A stretch of 64,000 nt of DNA. It comes from Plotosus lineatus (taxonomy: Eukaryota > Chordata > Actinopteri > Siluriformes > Plotosidae). A program made the position numbers and the translations under genes. Within the stretch, counting starts at the first letter, position 1. Each line of letters starts with the position of its first letter. The notes under the pieces are model-generated. The model had not been told where the DNA came from, made no database searches, and saw nothing but the letters and a program-made list of their open reading frames with translations. This document shows positions 36,385 through 46,155 of the stretch, in pieces. Where the stretch lies: the NCBI GenBank assembly GCA_024760905.1, contig CM045733.1:36778501-36842500 (forward strand), in the 5' to 3' direction.

Positions 36385-36745
36385 TAATTAATTAACTCAT
36401 TCATTCATTCATTCATTGATTTTCTGAACCACTTAATCCTAATTAGGGTCACAAGGAGGCTGGCACTCATCTCAGCCAACTCTGGCTGAGGGCAGAGTAC
36501 AACCTGAACAGCTCATCAGGCCATCACAGGGCAGAAACACACTGATGGCTATGCAGCCTACTCTTGTCGAAAGTCAGCAATGGTTCTTTTACATGCCTCA
36601 CACAATAGACAGTGAGAAAAATGGCTGGCCTTGATAACCCAGTTAGCTGCACTGGGGAACAGTGACAACTCGTTGAGAGTGGGGCTTGAACCCCAAACCT
36701 TAGGACGATTTATCAAGCCCTTCACCACCAGGTCACCATTGCCTT
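36385..36745 (-). repeat. tRNA-SINE family A body with family B tail
   Basis: Left: a cattcattcattcattgatt simple tail then ttctgaaccacttaatcc and attagggtcacaaggaggct. Right: the reversed family A body (gctatgcagcctactcttgt, cttgataacccagttagctg) and the tRNA promoter relic (cttcaccaccaggtcaccattgcc). It is the clearest example here of the body joined to the second tail. Confidence 0.75.
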
Positions 36746-36759
36746 CATTCATTCATTTT

Positions 36760-37298
36760 CTGTAACCTAATTAAGGCCGTGCCCATCTTAGCCGATTCTG
36801 GGTGAGGACAGAGTACACATTTATTTTTCTTTTTTCTTTTGAACAATAAAAAATTCAACCATCAACTGAATTTGCTGATATGTACACTGTTTGAAATATT
36901 GGCAAGGCCTTCCATTTTAAATCAGATTTCATTAGATCTCATTACTAACAAATATCTGCCGATTGCTCTGCCAAATTACTAAATAATTGTTAAACTTGGA
37001 AGGGTGGACCACATTGCTTATGAATGTTGGTTTACTTTTTGTGGAAATTGTTTTATATATTTAAATCTTTTTTTTCCCCTATTTGTTACCTGAGGTCATT
37101 TGCTCATTGGTAAACACTACAAGATTCAAATAATCAAAATGGCTTTACATCACATCACTTAATTTTTACATTAGTCCAACTATAATCTAATTGAGCTCTT
37201 CTAAATATACTCCAGTTCCTCTGTATTTTTAGTAATTCTGATTATCTTTCCATTCCACTATTAGATGTTTTTACAGAAATGTTACTTGTGATTTACAG
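36760..37298. other. Intron sequence, unannotated
   Basis: End of intron 17-18. No exon or repeat recognised apart from AT-rich runs. Confidence 0.5.
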
Positions 37299-37350
37299 AT
37301 CAATATTGAGGACAATGATGAGAATCCATATCCAGTCAACGACTTCCCAG
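37299..37350 (+). CDS. cacna1c: cacna1c-like exon (human exon 18 position): II-III loop
   Basis: Acceptor gatttacag/atcaat and donor ttcccag/gtacca bound 52 nt (17 codons plus one nt). Peptide INIEDNDENPYPVNDFP(G). KIN(M/I)(D/E)D and PYP are shared with Cav1.2; the exon is shorter than its Cav1.2 equivalent as I recall it. In Cav1.1 the equivalent region contributes to coupling with the ryanodine receptor; here the loop residues follow neither paralogue exactly. Confidence 0.85.
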
Positions 37351-37445
37351 GTACCAGGAAACCTGTTTTAAAATGAAAAAAAAACAACAACAAAAAAAAC
37401 AATAATGAACCTGATGTCTAATTCCTGAATGGTAAGGTGAATAAA

Positions 37446-38095
37446 AACATTCATTCATTTGTTTGAAGAACCGCCTAATCCTACGAGGGTTGCTGGCTCC
37501 TACTCTGTTGACACTGTGCGAAGGCTGGGTACACCCTGAACAGATTGCCCTCCATTGAAGCGCCAACACTCACAGCTAGGGGCAATTTAAATCAGCCAGT
37601 TAGCCTAATTAGCATGCTTTTTTACTGTGGGAAGAACCCAAAGTACCCCAAGTGAATCCAAACAAGCATAATGAGACCATAACAACTCTATACAGAAATG
37701 TCTTAGCCCAGGACTCAAACCTTTCAAAGACTTTCTATCTGTGAGGTGGCCATGCTAACCACTATGACAATGGCACCTTTTAATCAGATTCTGCGGCACT
37801 GCTGTATCTCATTATCAGCTAACTCTGGGTGATAGCAGGGTATGCCCTGAGCAACTCACCAGTCTATTGCAGGGACAACACATAGTATTATACTACTTTT
37901 TACTTACATTCTGCCAGTCACCCTATTATGCAGGCCTTTGGACTGTGGGAGGAAACCAGAGTAATGTACCTGGAGAAACTCACAAATGCAGGGAGAACAA
38001 GCAAAATCCACATAGAAACACCCTCCTCATGTCCTGGACTTAAACCCAAGACCTTCTTGCTTTGAGGCAGATGTGCTACTGTTCGACCCTTTCTA
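37446..38095 (-). repeat. Two adjacent degenerate tRNA-SINE (family B) copies
   Basis: 37446-37777: acattcattcatttgtttga tail, actctgttgacactgtgcg, cagctaggggcaatttaaat and gtgaggtggccatgctaacc. 37790-38095 repeats the same order (agctaactctgggtgatagc, tttggactgtgggaggaaac, agaccttcttgctttgaggc). Both are antisense and heavily mutated. Confidence 0.65.
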
Positions 38096-38099
38096 AAAT

Positions 38100-38926
38100 C
38101 AAATTTTACTTATTTGTAATGTGGTGCACCAAATTGAATTCTTTCTTTAATTATTTGAGATAATTTATATATATATATTTTTTTTTGTTTAGTGCTAATA
38201 GCAACATTATCACCTCCTGCTTGTCATCCTATGACCTGGTGACTTGATCTTTGTAGTCTATAAAAGAATTTATCTCACTTATCCTCTTGAGTAACACTCC
38301 TGGGCTAGAGTCAGAAAAAATATCATGTGATGTAAACAGAAGAACACTAATATGTACTTTAATAAATAAATATCCAATATGTACCTTTAAATAAAGAGAA
38401 TACGTACCTTTACTTAGTTAGTTTTATTACATGCAGGAAGGCTTACTTAAAGTATGCAAATTTAATCCTTGGGGTCTGCAAGTGATCATCGTGGTTTGGT
38501 TATCAATACTCAAACAGTGTTACACACTACTATGTGTATCAGCTTTATTACTATGATGATTAGATTTTGCCAACACCATGATACATTTTCTCTTGGTCCT
38601 AAACCATAAAGCAATAATGCCAAAAGGAGGAGATTTAATATGCAGAAAGATTTTTCAACCATTCTTTCAAACTTTGAGAGCTGCAGCAGTGGGGCTTATG
38701 AAATAATTATGGCTATTGGCACAAATAAGAAAACTTTCCAAAAGTTATTTAATGCTTAAATGCCATGTCCAAAGGGCATTGCTCCAATTTATTTTGGGGC
38801 TTTAGCAGGTTGAGGCAAAAAAGAAAAAAAGAAAGAAAAAAAAGAAAGCAAACCTCATAAGCATAGATGTTATAGAAAGTAATTGTGACTCTCTGTTTTT
38901 TAAGACCGTTCTTTTTCACACCTTAG
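38100..38926. other. Intron sequence, unannotated
   Basis: Intron 18-19. Contains A/G-rich simple sequence near 38815-38850 and no recognisable element. Confidence 0.5.
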
Positions 38927-39059
38927 GAGAGGAGGATGATGAGGAACCAGACATGCCAGTGGGTCCAAGGCCAAGGCCTCTTTCAGACATTCATCTGAAG
39001 GAGAAAGCTGTTCCTATGCCTGAAGCTAGAGCTTTCTTCATCTTTGGTCACACAAACAG
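38927..39059 (+). CDS. cacna1c: cacna1c-like exon (human exon 19 position): loop to IIIS1
   Basis: Acceptor caccttag/gagagg; 133 nt in frame. Peptide begins (G)[20 protein letters not shown] and continues [20 protein letters not shown]. The [11 protein letters not shown] and [12 protein letters not shown] strings match Cav1.2; Cav1.1 has IPLSPRPRPLA. The exon ends ...ACAAACAG and is followed by GCAAGA, a non-canonical GC donor. The frame joins the next exon as AG|G (Arg), giving [13 protein letters not shown], which matches Cav1.2 NNRFRLQCHRIVN, so the GC donor is required. Confidence 0.9.
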
Positions 39060-39065
39060 GCAAGA
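39058..39065 (+). promoter_or_regulatory. cacna1c: Non-canonical GC 5' splice site (GC-AG intron)
   Basis: Sequence AG/GCAAGA at the exon 19 end. No GT within reading frame would restore the channel sequence across to the exon at 41932, whose acceptor (tctttttctttttag) is strong. GC donors normally need a good match to AG/GCAAGT, which this nearly is. Confidence 0.85.
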
Positions 39066-39332
39066 ATCATCAAATAAATAAAGACAACAAGAGCACTCTG
39101 AAAGCACAAACCTCCGCTGGGCTATAAAAATTCAGCTCACAGCAGTGTTGAACCTGCTGTTCTATCTCTCTTTAAATTTAATGTACTACCATGTTAAATT
39201 TAAATTGCTGGTAAATGTCTAATCTATATCAGATATGGACGAAACTTCTCGTCTGACATCAAAGTCTTAAATCAGTTGAGTGTTCACAGAAATATAGTTT
39301 TTAAAATTTCCTATTATGTGAATATATCCAGG

Positions 39333-41537
39333 ACAGGAACACAGAAGGACAGATGTTGGTAGATTTTGCAAAAAGGATGGAAATGGCTGTGGTAAATACT
39401 TTCTTCTAGAAGAGAGAGGAGCATAGGGTGACTTATAAAAACAGAGGTAGGAGCACACAGGTAGACTACATATTGTGTAGACAATGCAGTTCGAGGGAAG
39501 TCAGTGACTGCAAGTAGTAGTGGGTGAGAGTGTTGCCAAACAGCATGGGATGGTGGTGTGCAGGATGATGCTGATGGTGAGGAAGGTGAAGAAGGCAAAG
39601 GCAGAGCAGAAGACAAAGTGGTGGAAGCTGAAAAAGGAAGAGTGTCGTGTTGTCTTCAAAGAGGAGTTGAAACAGGCTTTGGGTGGTCAGGAAGTGCTTC
39701 CAGATGACTGGACAACCACAGCAAATGTGATCAGGGAGACAGGTAGGAGACTTCTTGGTGTGTCCTCTGGAAGGAAAGTAGATAAGGAAACTTGGTGGTG
39801 GAATGAAAAAGTGCAGGAGTGTGTACAGAGGAAGAGGTTAGCTAAGAAGAAGTGGGACATTGAGAGGACCGAGGAGAGTAAACAGGAGTACAGGGAGACA
39901 CAGCGTAAGGCGAAAGTAGTGGTGTCAAAGGCCAAACAGAGGGCGTATGATGACTTGCATGCTCGGTTGGAAAGCAAAGAGGGAGAAAATGATTGAAACA
40001 GGTTGGCACAGCAGAGAGATAGATATGGGAAAGACGTGCAGCAAGTTAGAGTGATTCAGGACAGAGAGGGAAATGTATTGACTGATGACAGAAGTGTGCT
40101 GGGTGTAAGGGTGAAGTGAGGAGGGCATTGAAGAGGATGAAGAGTGGAAAGGCAGTTGGTCCTGATGATATACCAGTGGAGGTATGGAAGTGTCTAGGAG
40201 AGGTAGCAGTAGATTTTCTGACAAGAACATTCAACAAGGTACTAGAGAGTGAGCAGATGCCATAGGAATGGAGGAGAAGTGTGCTGGTGCCCATTTTTAC
40301 GAACAAGGGAGACGTGCAGAGTTGTGGCAACTACAGAGGGATAAAGTTGATGAGCCATACAATGAAGTTATGGGAAAGAATAGTGGAAGCTAGACTAAGG
40401 GTAGAGGTCAGCATTTGTGAACAACAGTTTGGTTACATGCCAAGAAAGAGCACCACAGATGCAGTGTTTGCTTTGAGGATGTTAATAGAGAAGTACAGAG
40501 AAGGTCAGAAGGAGCTGCATTGTGCCTTTTTGGATCTGGAGAAAGCATATGGTGCTGAGAGAGGAACTCTGGTATTGCATGAGGAAGATGGGAGATGTAA
40601 GACAGTGGTGAGGTGTGCTGTCGGTGTGACAGAAGAATTCAAGGTGGAGGTGGGACTGCATCAAGGGTCAGCTCTGAGCCCCATCTTGTTTGCTATGGTG
40701 ATGGACAGGCTGACAGACGAGATTGGACAAGAATCCCCATGGACTATGATGTTTGCAGATGACATTGTGATCTGTAGTGAGAGCAGAGAACAAGTGGAGG
40801 AAAATCTAGAGAGGTGGAGGTATGTCCTGGAAAGGAAAGGAATGAAGGTTAGCCTCAGTAAGTCAGAACACATGTGTGTGAATGATAAGGACCCAAGAGG
40901 AACGGTGAGGTTACAGGGAGCAGAGATAAGGAAGGTGGAGGATTTTAAGTACTTAGGCTCACCAATCCAGATCAATGGAGAGTGTGGAAAAGAGGTGACG
41001 AAGCATGTGCAGGCAGGTTGGAATGGTTGGAGAAAAGTGTCCGGTGTGATGTGTGATAGGAGAGTCTCAGCAAGAATGAAAGGAAAAGTGTACAAGACGG
41101 TGATGAGGCCAGCGATGTTGTATAGTTTAGAAACAGTGGCGCAGAGGAAAAGACAGGAGGCAGAGCTGGAGGTAGCGGAGATGAAAATTTTGATGTTCTC
41201 TCTTGGAGTAATGAGGATGGATAGGATCAGAAATTAGTACATCAGAGGGACAGCCCATGTAAGAGGTTTTGTAGACAAAGTCAGAGAGGCTAGATTGAGA
41301 TGGTTTGGACATGTACAGAGGAGGGATAGTGAGTATATTGGTAGTAGGATGCTGAGGTTGAAACTACCAGGCAGGAGGCCTAGAGGAAGACCAAGGAGAA
41401 TATTTATGGATGTGGTGAAGGAAGACATGAAGGTCGTTGGTGTAAGAGAAGAAGATGCAGAGGACAGGGTGAGATGGAAGCAGATGATTTCCTGTGGCAA
41501 CCCCTGAAGGGAATAGCCGAAAGGAAAAGAAGAAAGA
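39333..41537 (+). mobile_element. RTE-clade LINE copy 4, sense orientation, longest copy
   Basis: Starts within the APE endonuclease C-terminus (frame-broken relics of a DFAKRMEMAVV / EEHR / STTYCV block, 39357-39480), then the linker frame (39520-39996: KLKKEECRVVFKEEL, KETWWWNEKVQECVQRKRLA). RT spans about 40110-41240 with CGNYRGIKLMSHT, a damaged motif A (DLEKAYGAERG), GLHQGSALSPILF and MMFADDIVI. After an in-frame TAG (41235-41237) the same frame continues RWFGHVQRRDSEYIG to CGNP, then the 3' end and an aaggaaaagaagaaagaaga tail. It lies in intron 19-20 in the same direction as the gene. No clear target duplication was found. Confidence 0.9.
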
Positions 41538-41931
41538 AGATTTTTTTTTTTCTTTTAATACCAACAACCTGGTGGATCAGTGGGTTAACAACAACATAGC
41601 CACTCCATAAAGATAAGAAGTACAATAATGATTTCATTTTCCTCAGCCCACCAAAATTAATTTCTAGTTACACTAATACTCGCAAAAAACAATGTACAGT
41701 ACTTTTAAATCAGTCTAAAGGTAGGACTTGATTTTCCCAGTTTTTCAGTGCACAGTCAAACCAAGAGGCATCTGGGCCACAGTGCTTAGCTTACATAATT
41801 ACTGACAAAATTGTGCAGGAATGTGCCATTAAGGAACTGACATATTTATTTATAGATCATCTCCACAATAAAATTTCACAACAAGGTAGAGTGAATCAAC
41901 AATCACTGACATGCCTTCTTTTTCTTTTTAG
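41538..41931. other. Intron sequence before exon 20
   Basis: Contains the polypyrimidine tract ccttctttttctttttag at its end. Nothing else recognised. Confidence 0.6.
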
Positions 41932-42061
41932 GTTTCGAATTTTGTGTCACAGGATTGTCAACCACAACATCTTCACCAATCTCATCCTGTTCTTTATCTT
42001 GTTAAGTAGTATTTCTCTGGCTGCAGAGGACCCAGTAAATAGTGAATCATTCAGGAACAAG
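41932..42061 (+). CDS. cacna1c: cacna1c-like exon (human exon 20 position): IIIS1
   Basis: 130 nt, acceptor ttttag/gtttcg, donor aacaag/gtaaat. Encodes [20 protein letters not shown], then [20 protein letters not shown] and RNK: the first transmembrane helix of domain III and the short outer loop. [23 protein letters not shown] is the Cav1.2 form (Cav1.1 has [23 protein letters not shown]). The following intron is only 83 bp. Confidence 0.92.
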
Positions 42062-42144
42062 GTAAATGGATACTCGAATATGTTCATGGTCAGGCATTTT
42101 TTGTTTGATGAAATGATGTTTTCATGTGTATTTCATGCTTACAG

Positions 42145-42204
42145 ATTCTAGGTTATGCAGATCATGTTTTCACGGGTCTCTTCACTATAGAGATCATATT
42201 AAAG
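42145..42204 (+). CDS. cacna1c: cacna1c-like IIIS2 exon (human exon 21/22 slot)
   Basis: 60 nt, acceptor gcttacag/attcta, donor ttaaag/gtaaaa. Peptide [20 protein letters not shown] (20 residues), the second helix of domain III with its conserved Glu in the charge-transfer region. Vertebrate Cav1.2 genes have two mutually exclusive IIIS2 exons, one beginning ILGNADYVFTS and one beginning ILFYFDIVFTT; this one is of the ILGNADYV type. Neither flanking intron (83 bp and 144 bp) holds a second intact copy. Confidence 0.9.
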
Positions 42205-42348
42205 GTAAAATAACTTGCTGGCACCATATCATATCTTTCTGATCCTTTCATATTCTTTCTGTTTTTGTCTAACTTAATCTTTATTCTTACATTTTATGAA
42301 CGTATGTCTTTGCTTATTTTCATTGGCTTTGGACTTGCTCATTTGCAG

Positions 42349-42455
42349 ATGACAGCATATGGAGCATTCCTCCATAGAGGTTCTTTTTGTCGTAACTACT
42401 TTAACATTTTGGATCTCGTGGTGGTCAGTGTCTCGCTGATCTCTTCTGGAATTCA
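42349..42455 (+). CDS. cacna1c: cacna1c-like exon (human exon 23 position): S2-S3 linker and IIIS3
   Basis: 107 nt, acceptor atttgcag/atgaca, donor attca/gtgagt. Encodes [20 protein letters not shown] then [15 protein letters not shown](Q). [15 protein letters not shown] and VSVSLIS are as in Cav1.2. The Asp of NILDL is the conserved S3 countercharge. The donor overlaps the codon for Gln, which is completed by the next exon. Confidence 0.92.
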
Positions 42456-42899
42456 GTGAGTAAAAGCTAACCTCATAAACTACAATGATATCTTGTCCAA
42501 AATTGCATAATATGCATTATACAGTGGCTAGCAATATTATGACTGCCAAAGATTTATTTTCAACCAACGAGGAGTATAGACAAAACACAGTTGCTGTTAA
42601 AAGTCAGATAGGCAGAGGTGAAACAAAGAGTTAAACAGAACAGTAATCAGGCAAACTTACATTTGGAATCAGGTAGGTAGGGATTTTATATGATGAAAAA
42701 GTACAGGAAAAGACTAAGAATAGGGAGTAGAAATCATAAATACAAACCTAAATAAGTATAAATATATAATAAATACATTTATTCCTCATTATTATGTCTG
42801 AACAAAGAGAAACCATGACAGTGGCTACCAGCGACCATCTGTCTGCATGACCCACTATCGGCTATTTGATTTAAATCCTCACTTAAAATTTTTCATAGA
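42456..42899. other. Intron 23-24, first part
   Basis: AT-rich. Near 42523-42600 a possible degenerate repeat (acagtggctagcaatattat) is visible, but I cannot name it. Confidence 0.4.
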
Positions 42900-43460
42900 A
42901 GTGCTCCCAAGTGGTGCATTGACAAGGTGTGTGACTATTAACCAGGAGATCGCAAGTTTGAATCTGGTTTAGCTGTCTGTGGCTGGGAGCTAATTGGCCA
43001 AGCTCTCACGGGAGAGAGGATGGCAAACGCTCAGTTCCCTATCACTCACCGCAATAGCCAGTCAAATCATGGTCTTGAGAGATCATTCGGATGAGGGGCG
43101 GACACCAAGTTCTCTCTGAGTACCCTCAAATACGCATGATGCTGCATTTAAAAAAGAGGCAGGTGGAACATTGCATATCACAGAGGGGGCATGTACATGC
43201 TTTCGCCTCTCCCTGGTTGATGGTGATAGGGATTGTGATAGGGAAGAGGTGGGAATTGGATACAACTGGCGCAGAGATCTGAAGTTTGGGGGTTCAAGGC
43301 TACTTGTCATTAGATCGTCACTGCTGCAGGGGTTGAGAGGCATGTTAATGAACCATGGTTGGTTCTTTAACATCAGGCGTCAGGCAGTGTGCTGTCTGTT
43401 GACTGAGATGGGCGGCAACCTCGCCGCAATACTAATTAGGATTAAGCAGTTCAGAAAATG
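42900..43460 (+). repeat. SINE-like composite with family B tail
   Basis: Starts like a tRNA-derived head (aagtggtgcattgacaaggt ... gagatcgcaagtttgaatc, a box B-like match) and ends with ggttgagaggcatgttaatg, aaccatggttggttctttaac and ctaattaggattaagcagtt, cagaaaatg. The last ~130 bp combine a diverged family A body with the family B tail. Confidence 0.55.
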
Positions 43461-43633
43461 AAAAGAAATGAATAACATTTAAAACACAATACAAATAAAT
43501 GAATGCCAGTTACAAAGTGTATATCAATCACAAAGATAAAAACATGAATAATTAAAGGAAATTCACATTTTATATTCATTGGCAGAGAAACTGAACAATT
43601 TTACATGATTAAATCCTGATAATGTCAGTTTAA

Positions 43634-43903
<270 letters not shown>

Positions 43904-43972
43904 TAATTTTCACAACACTCGAAAAACTAAACATTTAATTATATTTAATATGTTTCTTAAAGTATGTATTAA

Positions 43973-44140
<168 letters not shown>

Positions 44141-44247
44141 TGAATTATTGCGTATAAATATTTCATAAAAGTACTTGATAATTAGTGATCATCAACTTAA
44201 AATCAATTTACATAAACTTAATTGATTTTCTGTGTTTTCACTTTCAG

Positions 44248-44300
44248 GGAAAGTTCTACTTTTGTACAGACTCTTCTAAACAGACTGATACAGAATGCAG
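44248..44300 (+). CDS. cacna1c: cacna1c-like exon (human exon 26 position): S5-P turret
   Basis: 53 nt, acceptor ctttcag/ggaaag, donor tgcag/gtaaca. Encodes GKFYFCTDSSKQTDTEC(R). DSSKQT(E/D)xEC is a Cav1.2 signature (Cav1.1: DLSKMTEEEC; Cav1.3: DEAKSNPEEC). The two Cys of the turret are kept. A 17.8-kb intron follows. Confidence 0.92.
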
Positions 44301-44429
44301 GTAACAATTTGAAAATATACAACCAAGCAGCTAAATTTTGGTAGTAAAAATGATTTAATTGCTTAGTCTTTAGCTTTCCTCTGAGGCCGAGGAGACTCAC
44401 AGCGGTACACACTTGGACTTTATCACTGT

Positions 44430-44805
44430 TTCTCATCCATCCATCCATCCATCCATTTGATGATCTGCTTTAGCCTCCTGAGTGTGGCAGAGAGGCAGAT
44501 GTCTTAGGAAAACCTGGCCAAGGCAGGGTACACTCTGGACAATTTGCTAGTACATTGCAGGGCCAAACATACACAACCATTTACTTTCACATTTACATCT
44601 AGGGCTAATTTGAAAAGATAGTAAGTTAAATGGATACGTCTTAGGAATGTACAAGGAAAAAGGCGTACAGGCGTATCCGTATGAAACCAATGCAAATCCG
44701 TGGGTAGAACATGCAAAACACCCTCATTGAGCACAGGACTTGAACCCAGGACCTTCTTGCTGTGAGGCAGACAAGCTAACCACTGCATCATCATGCCAAC
44801 CCATG
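44430..44805 (-). repeat. tRNA-derived SINE (family B), antisense
   Basis: Left simple tail (ccatccatccatccatcca), interior gcagggtacactctggacaa and acatttacatctagggctaa, right end agcacaggacttgaacccag (box B reversed) and ctaaccactgcatcatcatg (box A reversed). Moderately diverged. Confidence 0.75.
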
Positions 44806-45854
44806 TTTTTCATTTACTTGAAATTTATAAAGTACAGTATATATAAAGGCACGTCAATGGTGTAATAAAGCCATGTCACAAAGAACCCTTTTATTTATTG
44901 ATTTAGGTGACTCTATGTCATTCTTTTCTGCTGAAGCTATAGCAGAAAAGAATGCCATAGCTTTGGGTGACCTGGATTTGAAATTGGCATACCCAGCTGG
45001 CAATCTGTTTTAACAGTGTTGTTACAACTTTGCACAAAATTTGTGATAAAATTAGACTCCTAAAAATGTTGTTAAAATGTTACTGGTAACATTTTCAATA
45101 AATGTGTCAGAAGACATTACAGTAAGATTAATTTGCATGGGCTGTGCACATATGTACTCGTTTTCTTTTCAGTACCTACGTAATTTACTGGAAGAGAAAC
45201 CCCAGTATGGATGTGCACAGTCAGTGTCCCATGCTACATGCCTCTGTACTGGATGACTGGAACAATTTGGCAATATCAAAACATCATTGCACACAAAACT
45301 TGTGTGCATGACCTTAACAGACATTACGGTTTAACATGGTCCTATTTCTTAGTTAAAGTTTCGTGTAATCAACAATATGATGGCCTGTATGCAATATCAT
45401 AATAATGCTGTAACTGGACAGTTATACTCATATAAAATGTGTGTATTTCTGTCATGGAAAAAAAAAACAGGCAGATCTCAAAGTCAAAATGTATGTTGTT
45501 CATACGAAAGTGATACGATTGTTGCAAGACAAAAAAAATCCTCATATTATGTTTGTGTGTAGTGAAATAATACGCTGCTGCGAGAAAATCTCATTATCCT
45601 GAGCACATTATGGTAACTGCAGCACATCAAATGACCCCAAAAGAATATAAAATTTTTATACTTAACATAACAGCCATAAAATCATAATGTAATAGGGAAT
45701 CCTAAAGCAGACCTAACAGTTGGACCTGACAACAAAAATTAACCACGAGACAAAAAACAAAATAATAAAGTGTCTGTGATTGGCTTGTTCGAACACATCG
45801 AATGTGTTTCATACAATACACACAAACAGTCCCTTTTTTATTTAGACCTGCTCT
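44806..45854. other. Intron 26-27, unannotated, with a perfect hairpin
   Basis: No exon or transposon recognised. At 44919-44954 CATTCTTTTCTGCT and its exact complement AGCAGAAAAGAATG are separated by 8 nt, a perfect 14-bp stem. The function is unknown; it may be a remnant of a small TIR element. Confidence 0.5.
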
Positions 45855-45998
45855 ACATTTACATTTACGGCATGTAGCAGATGCACTTATCCAGACCGAC
45901 TTACAGAAGTGATTCAAAGTCACTATCAGTGAATATATTCTTATACTGGTTTGTTAGAACACAGACTTTGTATACTGTCAGTCAATCTTAAATAGTAG

Positions 45999-46014
45999 TT
46001 CTTGTGTGTGGGTA

Positions 46015-46090
<76 letters not shown>
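45999..46090. repeat. (TG)n microsatellite
   Basis: Around 40 TG units, in the position where L2 copy A also has a TG tract. Confidence 0.95.
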
Positions 46091-46094
<4 letters not shown>

Positions 46095-46100
46095 CATGCG

Positions 46101-46155
46101 TGTGTGTGTTTAAGGGGGACTTATAATAAAGATGGTAAAGTTGAACATCATAGTG
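46101..46155 (+). other. Exon-27-like block: TG tract, acceptor and 5' end of exon
   Basis: TTTAAGGGGGACTTAT (46109-46124) is identical to the junction of channel exon 27 at 62107-62122, and ataaagatggtaa(a/c)gttg follows in both with a 6-bp gap. Read in the channel frame it gives GTYNKDGKVEHH, compared with [14 protein letters not shown] in the exon and KDGEVDHP in mammalian Cav1.2. A donor-like AGTG/GTAAGC at 46152-46160 would make a 41-nt frame-shifting pseudo-exon. Confidence 0.6.

Noticed and set aside
46101..46155. Functional alternative exon 27
   Set aside because: Only the first ~40 nt resemble the exon, and the 41-nt unit would shift the frame; kept as a finding but not as a coding exon.
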